The position numbers and the translations under genes were made by a program. The notes under the pieces are model-generated. The model did not search any database and was not told where the DNA came from. It worked only from the letters and a program-made list of their open reading frames with translations. A DNA stretch of 64,000 bases from assembly GCA_037039685.1 (NCBI GenBank), contig JAWNGF010000004.1, positions 4,030,001 through 4,094,000 of the forward strand, read 5' to 3'. Source of the DNA: Ceratobasidium sp. AG-K (taxonomy: Eukaryota > Basidiomycota > Agaricomycetes > Cantharellales > Ceratobasidiaceae). This document shows, piece by piece, positions 47,479-58,501 of the stretch (positions within the stretch are counted from its first letter, which is position 1; every line of letters begins with the position of its first letter).

Positions 47479-47719
47479 TATTGTCTGACTTTGTTATCCA
47501 TGTATGCCTTGCAAACAATTGATTGCAAAAACCTTTTTGCCAGATGTTGCATTTCTCTCCAACCACAGATCCAAACAAGGCCAAACATGACTCATTTGGT
47601 AGCCAAAAAAGCACAGTGACCTTGCATATGGCAACTGGCTGACATAATCCAACACATCATTCCCCAGCTGGCCTGCACTACCTGCACATGGTTTTTGTGA
47701 TTGATTTTTTGCAGCACTG

Positions 47720-48509
47720 TATCTCAACCTTTCTTGTCCATTGCAATGCCTGCCCTTTCCCACGCTACCATCACCAACAACCTCATCCGCATCCTCAACA
47801 GACCAGTGTTCACTACAGCAAGGATCCTGGATGCTGGAGCTGCCCTCTACATCTTCAAGAGGTTGCAGCAAAGCCCGGGCAGAATGCAATTCCAGGCATC
47901 AGACAACATCCTCCACTCAGACCTGGGCCATTCTGGTCGGTCGGCAAGAAATGGCCAACAAGAATGCAACTGGCAAGGAAGGACATCTTTGTATGCCAAG
48001 GATGCGCCGCATTTCAAGTCTTGGAGGTTGTCCTCCTGTCCACACACATGCTTGGAGTCGTCAAATGGGGGATGGAAGGAGCATACTCCAGCAAATGGGG
48101 ACCAGGTTATGATGGGAGACCACCAATGCTCCAACCCAGGTGGAATGATGCCTGGGATGACAACTACAAAAAGGACCTGAGCAACTGGAGGATGGAGAGG
48201 GGTAGATACCAGAGGGAGAAATTTGAGTGGTTGCTGTACTGGTTGAGGAAGGAGGAGACCAACGTGTTGGCATGGAAGGAAGGAGAGCCAGACATGTGAC
48301 AATGGGATGAGGAATGTGTGGAAGCCCAGAAGAGGGTGTTGGACTGGTCCAAGGTAGACTGGACAAAGGAGGAAACTTGGGAAGAATGGGAGAAGTTCTC
48401 AGACAAACTGGGTAACACTGTGTTCAATCCCATCAACCTGACCTTGGAAGAGGACGAGGGACTTGAGGACTATATGCTGCATAAGGGGAAGGATTGCGCA
48501 GTACAGTGA
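47720..48509 (+). pseudogene. Element A 3' ORF region
   Basis: Two overlapping frames follow the Tc1-like insertion. One continues the pol tail and stops near 48112. The other, with one frame change near 47945 and one TGA at 48297-48299, encodes a Trp-rich acidic protein (FVCQGCAAFQVL; WLLYWLRKEE) ending at 48509. A PPT (TTAGGGGGGAG) lies at 48539-48549. Function unknown. It is positionally equivalent to the 3' ORFs of D and E. Confidence 0.5.
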
Positions 48510-48551
48510 GTCCATTCAAGTCCCCCAAAACGGACTCTTAGGGGGGAGTAA

Positions 48552-49019
48552 TGTTGTGAGCCAGCTCTCTCCATTAGACTTGTCATGCACCTTGCCCTTC
48601 TGCTCTCTCGTGTGTTGTTCTGTTTGTTTGTTGTTCTGTCTTTTCAGTTGCTGCATTGCCATGTCCTTGTGGTTGTTCTGTTACATTGTGTAATGCGGCT
48701 GTGCTTGGTATGAGTCATGACTGCCCGCGCAGCATGACTCACTTGGACACTCCTGACTGGCTTGTATATATGACATGTACGGCTGCGCCTTGTATGACTC
48801 GGTTGCTTCTTGAATATATATAGAGGACCAACAAGCCTGGTGTCCCCAGCTTGTTTTGTCTCGTCAAACATCTCCTTTGAGTGACACTTTGAACTACCCC
48901 TACCCTTAAGAGTCTACAGCCACTGAAGTGTGGTGCAATTCAAGAGGTCTCTTAGGTCTTAGTGCTGTCCACTCTCCCTCATGGCTTGTCTCATAGCCAC
49001 CAAGAAGTAGCTTACAACA
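48552..49019 (+). mobile_element. Element A 3' LTR
   Basis: 468 bp, TGTTGTGAG to CTTACAACA, with ATATATATAG near 48815 as a TATA box. It is followed by AACAT, the same five bases that precede the 5' LTR. Confidence 0.9.
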
Positions 49020-49255
49020 AACATGAGTCATAAAGAACAACCAATCAGAGTGCTCTATGAGTCATGTCCTATAAAGGAACATGACTTGCCAAGAAAGGAA
49101 GTTGCAAGACAACAAAAGAGAGAAGCAGCATAAGGCTACACAAGAACAAAAGAGAACAGAACAGTGGAAGACACAACAAAGGGAAACATAAACAATGGAA
49201 GCAGACAGACCACAGCCACACAACAGAGTCCATGGAGGGACCACAGGTCATGACA
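49020..49255 (-). mobile_element. Solo LTR C', right half
   Basis: The first five bases are the AACAT duplication of element A; the rest is the start of a minus-strand C-family LTR (TGTCATGACC on the minus strand at 49255). Read on the minus strand, it joins to 25389 and parallels the intact C LTR through GACATGACTCATG. Confidence 0.75.
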
Positions 49256-49272
49256 CTCAAGGTGTAGTACAG

Positions 49273-49664
49273 TGTCCTGACTTGACAATTAGGTAGCTAA
49301 AGGTATAGTTAAGAAGCTCAATTGCAAATGTGCAAGAGCTTAAGGGACAGCAATGATTGAGATAGATATGTGACTTTGGCAAGTCCTATGGAAAGGAGGT
49401 CAAGCCATGTTGTTTACAGGCTTGCCCTCCTAGTATATATACATGATGAAGCACTGCACTGTATCAACAGTGGCAATGTGGGGAATCCTTATCTATATCC
49501 AATACATGATCCAATTTGATATGACTTGGTGTATCAGAAGCACCACTAATTGCCAAAGGAAAAACAAATGTATCACATGATTTAGACAAGACAAATGTAC
49601 CAAGAAGGGAAAGTGTATTGGAAAAAAGATATAAATTCAGAATAAATGTTATGAGGTCATAACA
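49273..49664 (-). mobile_element. LTR related to family B, minus strand
   Basis: On the minus strand it runs from TGTTATGACC to AAGTCAGGACA and contains the B-like CACTTTCC, ATTTGTC and TGATA segments. No matching target duplication is visible, so one side may have been rearranged. Confidence 0.6.
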
Positions 49665-49665
49665 T

Positions 49666-49954
49666 TGATAGAGCCACATTTGGACATTGGAGGGGTAATG
49701 TGATTGATAGGGCTGGTGCATATGAGTGAATTTATAGTTCAACCGAGAAAATCCAACAAGCATTTTCTGAGATATGGGAGCTCAAAGTTCCCAATTTGGG
49801 CCATTTCAGCCAAAAGTGCTGAAAATGGGTGACATGGAGTGCCCATATCTCAGAAACTGCTCATTGGATTTTCTTGGTTAAACTATAAATTCACTTGTAT
49901 GCACCAGCTCTACCAATCATATTACTCCTCCAATGTCCAAATGCAGCTCTATCA
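49666..49954. repeat. Foldback element, two ~118 bp inverted arms
   Basis: The arms 49666-49783 and 49837-49954 are about 85-90 percent complementary, starting TGATAGAGC and ending GCTCTATCA, around a 53-nt loop. No coding capacity. It could be a MITE or an inverted duplication able to form double-stranded RNA. Confidence 0.7.
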
Positions 49955-50131
49955 TAGACCTGGAAACCACCCCCTGTTCTGCTTTGGCACCCCTGATCTA
50001 GGGGCCTGCTCTTTTGCTCCACAACACTAATAAAAGAGATGTTAAGCTAGCTAAAGTATAATACACATTCACTCTCAGATTGCCAGAAGCTCCCTGTACT
50101 GTGCTATGGGTCAAACACAGGTGGGGCAAGA
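49955..50131. other. Unassigned spacer
   Basis: About 175 bp without recognisable features, ending in the CAAGA target site of element E. Confidence 0.3.
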
Positions 50132-50622
50132 TCTCACAACCTGCTCAGAGAAGGGTTGTTTGAGACTAATGAGCAGCTCTTAGGCCTGAAAATCACTGAG
50201 AGGCTCCAAAAAATGCTGGATAACCTCCTCAGGGTAAAGTAGAGTGGGTAAATGACAAGGTAAATTGTTCTTGGGGTTCCAAGACAATTTCCCTTGCATC
50301 TTTTAGAGCAAGCAAAAAAGAAGAACTATCTACGTGGGGAAAGCATAACAGATGCAAAAGGAGCACAAAGAGGACATCAGAAGCAGAAGTGCATGTCACA
50401 CATGAAGATCTATCTAAGGGCAGCAACATGGGACAATCAGGGAACAGAGGCAATATGCCAATCAGCCACATGTGCAAACAACTAAGTGAGGGAAGCAACA
50501 ACGAAGGAGCAACGATTAAAACAAAGTGTGTGGCAGAGTATAAGCAGAACATAGAGAGAGAACAGCACACCAAGCACTGAAGCACAACACATAAACCATT
50601 GTCAGGAGCATGGCTCCTGACA
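50132..50622 (-). mobile_element. Element E 3' LTR
   Basis: On the minus strand it starts TGTCAGGAGCC after the poly-G PPT and ends in GGTTGTGAGA. It is the counterpart of 57037-57522. Confidence 0.88.
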
Positions 50623-51027
50623 TTGCCCCCCCCCCCCTAAAATGGGCCATTGGCAGAGTCACTGGACCATTGCCACTGGCCCCAGCCCACTTGAAAATTG
50701 CTGCCCCAATCAGAAGCAACTGGAGGCTCTGGAAACCATCCACAACTAGCCACAGGCTCCTCTGGAAGCAGTTCAGACTCTGGGTATTGGAGATGGGGGG
50801 TTTTGGGCTCTGGGTCTTATCTGAGCATGAGTTAATCAAAAGAAACATGGAATTCCTTGTCATTTCCGATGTAGAAGTGGTCTTGATACTTGGAAAAGGA
50901 TACTTAGTCTACCAGTGGGCAGTTTTTGAAGTGATGCCAAGCGATGGACTTGCAGAACTTGCAGAAATTGAATGCAATAAAATAGTGCTAGCAATAGAAG
51001 GAACCACCACAAAGGGAAGTGGGATTG

Positions 51028-54000
51028 TCACTGCTGATGTAGTACAGGTAGCCATAGCACACATGGTAGAACATGTTGGGCCACTTGTGCAAGCAGGGAT
51101 ACTTGGTAGCCAGAGGGATTAGCACAAAGCGCAGATAGGGGATGCCTGAGTCCAGTTTGCTCTTGAAGCCCTCTGGCATGTAGTGGAGATTGGTGTCCAG
51201 ACTGCCCCAGCTGTTGTAGGGCATGTTGTTGTGGGGACAATGAATGGACAAGGTGGACAGCAATGTAGGGGTGTTTAGAGAGTTGGGAGAGCTTGAGTAA
51301 GGCAAGGGACACAAGTATGTGAGTTTCAGAGGTGTTAGACCTGCACTTGTTGGCTGCCTTTCTATCCTTATGCAGGAGGCATGGAACTGGGTCATTGGAC
51401 CATGGGGCATCAGGGAAATCTGCATAGAAGTCCTGTGATTTGTCCTCCAAGTGCACCAGATCAGAAGCAGGCTCAAAAGTGTTGTCAAGTGGCCCATAGC
51501 CTTGCCAATGGACCCTGTACTTGCACATCACATCTTCCAGCATCCAATCTATCAGTTTTTCAACCTCATACACCTCTTCCCCTCTTCTGTGCTCATGTGG
51601 GGTGGTTGTTGGAAGGTGTGCTTGAAATCAGTGTCCTGCTGCACCTCAGACAGCAGGGCCACATGGAAAACATCATGGATCTTCATTGTCTCAGGCGGCT
51701 TCAAGTGATCAGCATCGGAGCCTATGTGTTCCAGAACAGGGAAGGGACCATATCACTTGTGATCCAGCTTTTTGTTGGGCACTGCAACTTGATATGTGTG
51801 CCTAGCAACCAAAATTTATCACCGACTCTGAATTCTGGCAGATAAACTCCATGACCCACCACTTTGTAGCGTTCCTGGGTCCATTTTAGTTTTGCCTGGA
51901 CCTCCTCAATAACAGCCCTAATTTCTGCAGCCCTGCCATCAGCAACTGGCATCCCTGTGGGCTCCAGACTTGGTGAGATAGTGGGGGAGCACCCATAGAC
52001 AAGCTCAAGGGGAGATAATCCAGTGGCTTCACTCTTAGAGTCATTGTGACAGAACTCAGCAAGAGGTAGCAAATCCACCCAGTCTGTCTACCTGTGGTTG
52101 ATGAAAGTGCCCAAATAAGCTTCAAGCCATTAATTCAGTTGCTCAGTTTGGCCATCAGTTTGTGTGCAGTAAGCAGTGGAAAATGCAGGGTCAATTTGCA
52201 GTGCCTGGTACAGGGCCTTGAGGAATTTGCTGTTGGAGGTTGAGGCTCTTTTTGAAACAGTTTGCTTAGGAGTGCCTTGGAGGCACCAAAGATTCTTGAG
52301 GAAGAGATGTGCCTCATCTTCTGCTGTTGATGATTCCTTGCAGGGGATCAAATGTGCCAGTTTTGAGAAGTGGTCAACAGCAACAAGATGCTATCAAAGC
52401 CCTTATTCTTGGGAAGTTTGGCAACAAAATCATAGGAAATATTCTCCCAAGGGCCAGCTGGAATTGGTAGTGGCTGGAGGTGAGTATGCTTTTCAGTGCC
52501 TTTACTCCTTTGGCAGATTTCACAAGAGTTCACATGGTGATTTACTTGAAACTTCATGGCTGGCCAGTAGTAGTGCCTAGATATCAGCTCTAGAGTTCTT
52601 GCGTGTCCTTGGTGACCAGCAGCTGTAGTATTGTGGAAATGAGATAGCAACTACTGTTTGAGGTCAGGTACATCTGGAACAATTATTCTGCCTTAGTAGA
52701 ACAATACTCCTTCACTAAGAGTGTAATCCGTGAACTTCTGTGCAATGTAGTGTGGCAATTTAGGAGGTTTGGATGCAGCTGATATCACTGTGTCAAGGCT
52801 AGGGTTGTTGGGAAGCACCTCCTTGAGTTTCTGCAGAAACTAAGCACTGATCATGGCAGAGAAGCCAGTAAATTGGTCCTCCTTGAGCATCAGTTGAGGA
52901 AGTGGTGCTTCTGTTGTGTGATCTGCACGCCTGGACAAGTGATCCAGTTTCTGGGATTCTTTTCCTGGTCTGTAAGCAATGACAAAGTTGTAGGGTGCAA
53001 GAAGCAGGTACCAGCACACATGATGCCTATTGAATGTCCTAGCTGTTTCCAGTACTCCAAGGTATTCTAATAAGTGAAATGTTGTGACCCAAGGCCCCTC
53101 CAATAGACTTGGACTCTGATTTGCTTGCCTTGTGTCTTCCTTACTTGCATTCTCCTTTGTATGTGCTTCCTTTGTTGCCTGCTTCCTTTGTTTGTGTGCA
53201 GCCTCAGGCTGCACACTTTTTCTTTTGTCTTGTGACTTCCTTTCTTGGCAAGTCATGTTCCTTTATAGGACATGACTCATGTCTTTTCATAATATATAAT
53301 GAGGCCACAACAAGCATGGTATCCCCATCTTGTTTTGCCTTGTCATTTCCCCAACAAACAGTCCTTCACTGGGTTTCCCTCAGGGTTACCTTGGATCCTC
53401 AGGTCTTAGTGCTGTTCATAATCTACATTTTATAGTTCTTTGGGTGCCAAGTCTCTCTAAAGTCTTGACTTGAGCACATACAGTTACAGTCAGTAACCAT
53501 CATAGTGTTGGGTTGCGACATGAAAACTGTAATAGGCTGCTCAGTTCCTTCTAGGAAAATGTGCCAGTGCTCAAAGGACCAAATGATTGCCAGTAGCTCC
53601 TTGTCATGAGGGTCATAGTTCAGCTTGGCAGGGGAGAAGCTTGCAGACATGAAGGCTGAAGGGTGAAAGCATCCATCCTCCTGTCTCTGTGACAACACAG
53701 CACCCAGAGCTGTTCCAAAAGCATCTGTCTCCAAGAAGGAAGGCCACTTCTCATTGGGATGTGCAAGTGTGGGTTCCTTGCAAATTGCCTCCTTGATGGC
53801 ACCAAACAGATGCTGCTCTGCCTCAGTCAATTGCCGGGCAGCCTCCTTCTTGGGGAGATTGTTGAGGGGGCATGCTAAGCAGCTAAAATCAGGAACAAAA
53901 TGGCAATAGACATTTGCAAAGCCCAGGAATGCTTGAACTTGTTCACAGTGAGGAGATTTGGCCACTCTTTGACCTCTTGAACCTTGTCTTTCTCCATGGA

Positions 54001-55222
54001 AATGCCCTCAGGGGTGATCACTAGACCAATATAGTTCACTGATGTGACAAAGAAGTCGCATTTGGAAGGATTGCAGAACAACTGATTCTCCCTGAGTTCC
54101 TTGAGCACTTCTTTGACATGTTCCTCATGCTCAGCAACAGAATTGGAGAAGATCAGGATGTTGTCAAGTTAAACAATCACAGTGATGTCCAGCAGATTGT
54201 CTAAAATATTGTTCATGAAGTGTTGGAAGGCAGCAGGAGTGTTGCAAAGACCAAAAGGCATAACCAAGTGCTCAAACAGGCCATATTTTGTTCTGGCAGT
54301 GGTTTTCGCTCATCTCCTGCTTTGATATGCGCATTGCTGTATCCAGAGCGCAGCTCCAGCTTAGTAAATATTTTAGCATGCTTGAGTTTCTCCACAAGGT
54401 CTTCTTGTTGCAGCAGGGGGTAGCAATCCTTGACGGTGTTATTGTTACGGCAACAACAATCAGTCACCAGTCTCAGGTCATCAAGTCCCTTGGGGATAAA
54501 CATCACAGGGGCACCTCCAGGTGAGGTGCTTGGCCTAATATTCCCAGCAGCAAGCTCCATGTCAATGTACTGCTTGAGAACAGTGGACTCCTTGGGAGTC
54601 ATTGGATAGATCAGTCCCAAGGGAACATCCTTTCCTGGCTCCAGGTTGATTTCACAGTCATAAGGGCGATGAGGTGGCAGTTTGACAAAGAAATCATTGC
54701 TAAATATGCTCAGGAAGTCATGAAACATTGGGGGAACAATCTTATGAAAGGGGGACAATTTTGCCAGCCTAGATTCCCCAGATTGGCATGAAAGAACCTC
54801 AAGAGTAGACCAGTTGATGTCTGGGTTAGCTTGCTATAACCAGGGCATGCCCAGAATCATGTCTCTGTCTTTGCGCAGCAAGCAGTAGAAGGTTTGAGTA
54901 AAAGAATGCAAAAGGGCACTAAATTTGAAGAATTTGAATCTGACGGACTCCCTGACTTCTTTGCCATTGATTCTATCAACTTGGCATGCTGCTCTCAGCT
55001 CAGTGAGGGTCTGGGAGTGGCAACAAGAAAATTGGGGGCCAATGACATTGGCAGATGAACCAGAGTCAAGCAAAGCAAAATATGAGTCTGTGTTTCCCTC
55101 AATGTCAATCAGTAGAATGGGTGCCATATTGTTGTGAAGGGCAACAGAATACAGGGGTTCTAATGACAAAGGAAGATTTTTGGTGCACATTGACACAGAA
55201 CAACAGTGCCCTAGACTTTTCC
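51028..55222 (-). pseudogene. Element E pol, degenerate, interrupted by a solo LTR
   Basis: Protease LLDSGSSANVIG near 55100. In reverse transcriptase the catalytic motif is destroyed (stop-LDN near 54165). RNase H is split at 53520/53080. The integrase zinc region (GHQGHARTLELISRHYYW) is near 52600 and its core (TVSKRASTSNSKF) near 52250. A chromodomain-like segment (EVEKLIDWML ... YRVHWQGYG) is near 51550. Many nonsense codons and frame changes. A second frame (51497-50988) overlaps the tail after the chromodomain and is open for 169 codons. Confidence 0.8.
53080..53520 (+). mobile_element. Solo LTR, family C, TSD TGAAA
   Basis: 441 bp from TGTTGTGACCC to GGGTTGCGACA, flanked by TGAAA at 53075-53079 and 53521-53525. 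It is inserted in the RNase H region of element E in the opposite orientation. Confidence 0.9.
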
Positions 55223-56638
55223 TGACTGCTGAGAGGCTTCCACTACTTCCTCAGTGGTTCCAGCTTTTCCAAACTACTTCTTGGGGGTTTCCACACATCA
55301 TTCAGTCTTGCAGTCTTCAAAATTGTGATTTCTGCCACATTTGATGCATTGCCCAGCAGTGCCACATTTGTCCTTGATTTCCCGGGTAACAAAGCCCATG
55401 GACTTGCCCTGAGCGGGTCTGGAAGTGGCTGGGATGGTCCCTGAGGGGCGGCAAGCTTCGAATAGCATGTTGTCAATCCAACAAGCCATGGAAATGGGCT
55501 GATCAATAGTTGTGATGTTTTGAGTGACGGCCAACTCAATTAGCTTCTGGCAAACTTCTGGTTTCAGTTCTCAGCAAAATGCTGCCATCAGGGCCTTGTC
55601 CTGCCACTCAAGGTTGCTCATGATAATGTAGAAGTGTGTGGAATGGTCAGTAGCCAAGCAGGTTGGAGTCAGAGAGTGGATTTTGCACTCTGCAACTTGC
55701 TTTGCTGCAGGATCAGACCACTAAGAGATGAATCCCAATTCAAAAGCTGTCCAGTTGGCCAGGAGAGGGTTGGCATTGCCATTGACAAGTTTGTAGAGGT
55801 AGAACTGACCCCGGGGACAAGGCTGACTGTCTTTCAGGTTCATGAGAACATAGGTGATCTTGGGATGATCAGAAGGAAAGGTAGACTGATTGGCAAGGAA
55901 GTAGGCTTTTCATTCCAGCATTAACAATTTTGCTCCAGGGCCCTTCTTGCCATCATACTTCTCAGGGTTGGGGATCTTGGATTTGGGAATAGAAGCACCA
56001 GTGGTCTGACTTAATTCTTGGATCAAAGTGCTTGAATGAGCAGTTAAGGAGTGCCCCAGAGCCTCTCCCATCATTTTCATGGCCTCATGCTTCTCCTGGG
56101 CTTCTGGTGAGCGTCTCAAGGTTTGGAAATGTGGCTGATGTGGGGCTGGAGTGGGATTAGGATCTGGGGTCTCCCCATAGGAGCCAAGAGAGTGGATTGA
56201 TTGATTGTTGTCCTCTGGAGCCTTGTTCTTTCTTTTTCCCCATCCAATATGACTGGCAGAGGGTTTAGGGTTGCTTTGGGTGTTTACAAAGCAAATGATG
56301 GAGGAAGAAGGGAATGCAGATGCTTGCAAGGGTGCAGGAGATTCACTTTTAATGATAGGGCAATGAGGGATGCTTCCTGAGGGATCTTCTGACTCAAAAT
56401 GCCTGGGGACATGGTAATTGTGCATAGTGGAGCTCCCAGTTGCCTGAGAGGGCCTTGGAGCATCCTCCAGTGATACTTAGGAAATCTCTCCTGTCCTGGG
56501 GGGCATTGCTGACTTGGGGGCCCCAGTATTGATTGCCTGGTTGACAACCCAGTTAACCTCCTGCTCTATGTGTGCTTTTAGGGTGTCTTCCAGCTCTTGG
56601 AAGCAATGCAGGAGTATTTGTGCGTAAATTTCCATCAT
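55211..56638 (-). pseudogene. Element E gag
   Basis: Probable start at ATG 56638. The N-terminus is short and helical, followed by a Pro/Ser-rich region, a degenerate capsid domain and a zinc knuckle CIKCGRNHNFEDC near 55330. The knuckle has CX2CX3HX4C spacing, one residue shorter than usual. Several stops. AGGAAAA (plus strand 55217-55223) is at the gag-pol junction, with pol in -1. Confidence 0.7.
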
Positions 56639-57021
56639 TCGGGAGATTTTGATGGGTTTTTTGGTTGATTGTTTGTGAATTGTGCAGTAGACACACTCTA
56701 GTTTTCTTCAATCTGGGTCCTTAAATAGGTGCATGCCTCCTGAGGTACTTTTGCTTCCTGGGCATTGAAAGCGCTTGATGTCTGGTGCTGGAGAGTTTTC
56801 CCTTGTTCCTGAGGTGGAAACTGACTGTCCTGTGACTGATTTGCGCTCCATGGAGACACCTGAAGAAGACGATGCACTTGGCAAAGATGGGGTTGAGAAT
56901 TAGGCTAGCTTGGCTGCTAAGGATGGTCCTTGGAAGGTGCCTGTTGATGGCTTGGATGATGTGAAGCTGATGAGAGCAATGGGAAGCCAGTTTGGGGTGA
57001 CATGGATGGCTACAGCCTAGT

Positions 57022-57034
57022 AAGAACAATTTAC
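57022..57034 (-). promoter_or_regulatory. Element E primer-binding site (self-priming type)
   Basis: On the minus strand GTAAATTGTTCTT begins 2 nt after the 5' LTR. It is a perfect 13-nt complement of AAGAACAATTTAC in the LTR (plus strand 57165-57177). That segment lies about 28 nt downstream of a minus-strand TATAAAAG box (57205-57212), the expected RNA start. Confidence 0.75.
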
Positions 57035-57036
57035 AA

Positions 57037-57522
57037 CATCACAACCTGCTCAGAGAAGGGTTGTTTGAGACTAGTGAGTGGCTCTTAGGACTGAAAATCA
57101 CTGAGAGGCTCCAAACAATGATGGATAACCTCCTCAGGGTGAAGTAGGGTGGGTAAATGACAAGGTAAATTGTTCTTGGGGTTCCAAGACAATTTCCCTT
57201 GCATCTTTTATAGCAAGCAAAAAGAATAACTATCTACATGGGGAAAGCATAACAGATACAAAAGGAGCAAGAAGAGAACATCAGGAGAAGAAGTGCAGGT
57301 AACACATGGAGATCTAAGGGCAGCAACATGGGACAATCAGAGAATGGAGGCAATCTGCCAATCAGCCACATGTGCAAATGACTAAGCAAGGGAAGCAACA
57401 ACAAAGGAGCAACAATCAAAACAAAGTACGTGGCAGAGAGTAAGCACAACAGAGAGAGACAACAGCACACCAAGCACTGAGGCACAACACATAAACCATT
57501 GTAAGGAGTGTGGCTTGTGACA
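57037..57522 (-). mobile_element. Element E 5' LTR
   Basis: 486 bp. On the minus strand it starts TGTCACAAGCC and ends near GGTTGTGATG. It is followed on the plus strand by the CAAGA duplication. Confidence 0.88.
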
Positions 57523-58017
57523 CAAGACTTATGTGAGCAGTGTAGCAGGGAGGCTGCTATTTTGTCAATTGCCTATGCAGCACTGTATGTTGCAATTCAA
57601 CCGCCTCCCTGTTTACTGAAGCAAGCATAATTACAGCAATACCCCCTAAACAATCCCCCTCTTTAATTTGGTGTAATTGTACCTTCTCATGTTAATGAGG
57701 GGCAATTTCACTGGGTAATTACATGTTATGACCTGATAACATATATTTCGATTTTACAACTTTTTTCTGAGACACTTTCCTTTTTTGGTACATTCATGTT
57801 GTCCATATTATGTGACATATTTGTCTTTCCTTTGGCAACTGGTGGTGCTTCTGATACCCCAAGTGATATCAAATTGGATCATGTATTTGATATAGATAAG
57901 GCTTTCCCACATTGCCTCTGTTGATATAGGGCAGTGTTTGTGATAGGTATGTAGAAGTGGTGTATTGCTTTCTCATCTGGTCTGTGAGATTACCATATAA
58001 GGCAATTCTCACTTAAC
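57523..58017. repeat. Remnants including a B-like LTR
   Basis: At 57724 a B-like LTR starts (TGTTATGACC, then GACACTTTCC and GTGACATATTTGTC). It continues to about 58017, where a solo LTR interrupts it. The preceding 200 bp contain C-rich segments like those at 23.3 and 23.9 kb. No gene. Confidence 0.45.
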
Positions 58018-58501
58018 TGTTGTGAGCCACACTCACCATGGACTTGTGCTTGCCCACTCCCATGTTTAGTGTGGTGAACAGATGTTATGTCATGCCTCTG
58101 CCAGTTAGGTGGCTAGGCCTGTTCCTTTGTTCTCCTTCCCCTTGCCAGTGTTCTCTTTGTTACCAGCCACAGCCTTGTGTTTAGTCATTTTCATCCTATA
58201 ACACTGGCTGTGCTTTAGTAGAGTCATGTTACCATACTGTGCATGACACATGGATGCTCTTGATTGGACTGACTTGTATCACTCAAACTGTGGCTGTGTA
58301 ATCAGTTTCCACTCTTCTGAATATATTTAGAGGCTCAACAAGCATAGTGATCCGCAGCTTGTTTGCCTCGTAATTCACCCTCATCCAAGTCCCCTACCTC
58401 TAAGTTCCAAGTGTGTGCTCAGTGCAGCATGCTTCAGAGTTCCTCAGGCCTCACTTGCCATTCACCAAGTCCAAGTTAGTAGTCTCAAGGAGGTAGCAAC
58501 A
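58018..58501 (+). mobile_element. Solo LTR, A-like, TSD TTAAC
   Basis: 484 bp from TGTTGTGAG to GTAGCAACA, flanked by TTAAC at 58013-58017 and 58502-58506. It shares the start, the CAACAAGC region after the TATA box and the end with the element A LTR. Confidence 0.85.

Larger units (their letters stand above)
37683..47719 (+). mobile_element. Tc1/mariner-type DNA transposon, split by element D
   Basis: Perfect 33-nt terminal inverted repeats lie at 37682-37714 and 47688-47720, starting CAGTGCTGCAAAAAATC. TA flanks the right end and AA the left. Without element D the transposon is about 1.62 kb, normal for Tc1. It inserted near the end of pol in element A. Confidence 0.88.
25390..49019 (+). 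mobile_element. Ty3/gypsy element A, host of nested insertions, TSD AACAT
   Basis: Bounded by TGTTGTGAG at 25390 and CTTACAACA at 49019, flanked by AACAT at 25385-25389 and 49020-49024. After removing element B (26216-33159) and the Tc1-like element (37683-47719), about 6.6 kb of element A remains. It has gag, a zinc knuckle, protease, reverse transcriptase, RNase H, integrase and a 3' ORF. The 5' LTR lost its R/U5 part and the primer-binding site. Pol carries many in-frame stops, so the copy is dead. Confidence 0.85.
50132..57522 (-). mobile_element. Ty3/gypsy chromovirus element E, TSD CAAGA
   Basis: LTRs at 50132-50622 (3') and 57037-57522 (5'), flanked by CAAGA at 50127-50131 and 57523-57527. 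On the minus strand the order is PBS, gag, pol, chromodomain, 3' ORF and a PPT with a run of 13 G (plus strand 50626-50638). A solo LTR (53080-53520) sits in RNase H. The element is almost free of CpG and full of stops, so it is old. Confidence 0.9.

Noticed and set aside
50610..51122. Plus-strand frame of 170 aa inside element E
   Set aside because: It lies opposite the minus-strand pol tail and PPT of element E, begins in a C-rich PPT complement, and has no recognisable domain.
57571..57584. Isolated TGCAGCACTGTA resembling the end of the Tc1-like inverted repeat
   Set aside because: Only 12 nt match, with no partner end or transposase nearby; chance or a tiny relic cannot be separated.
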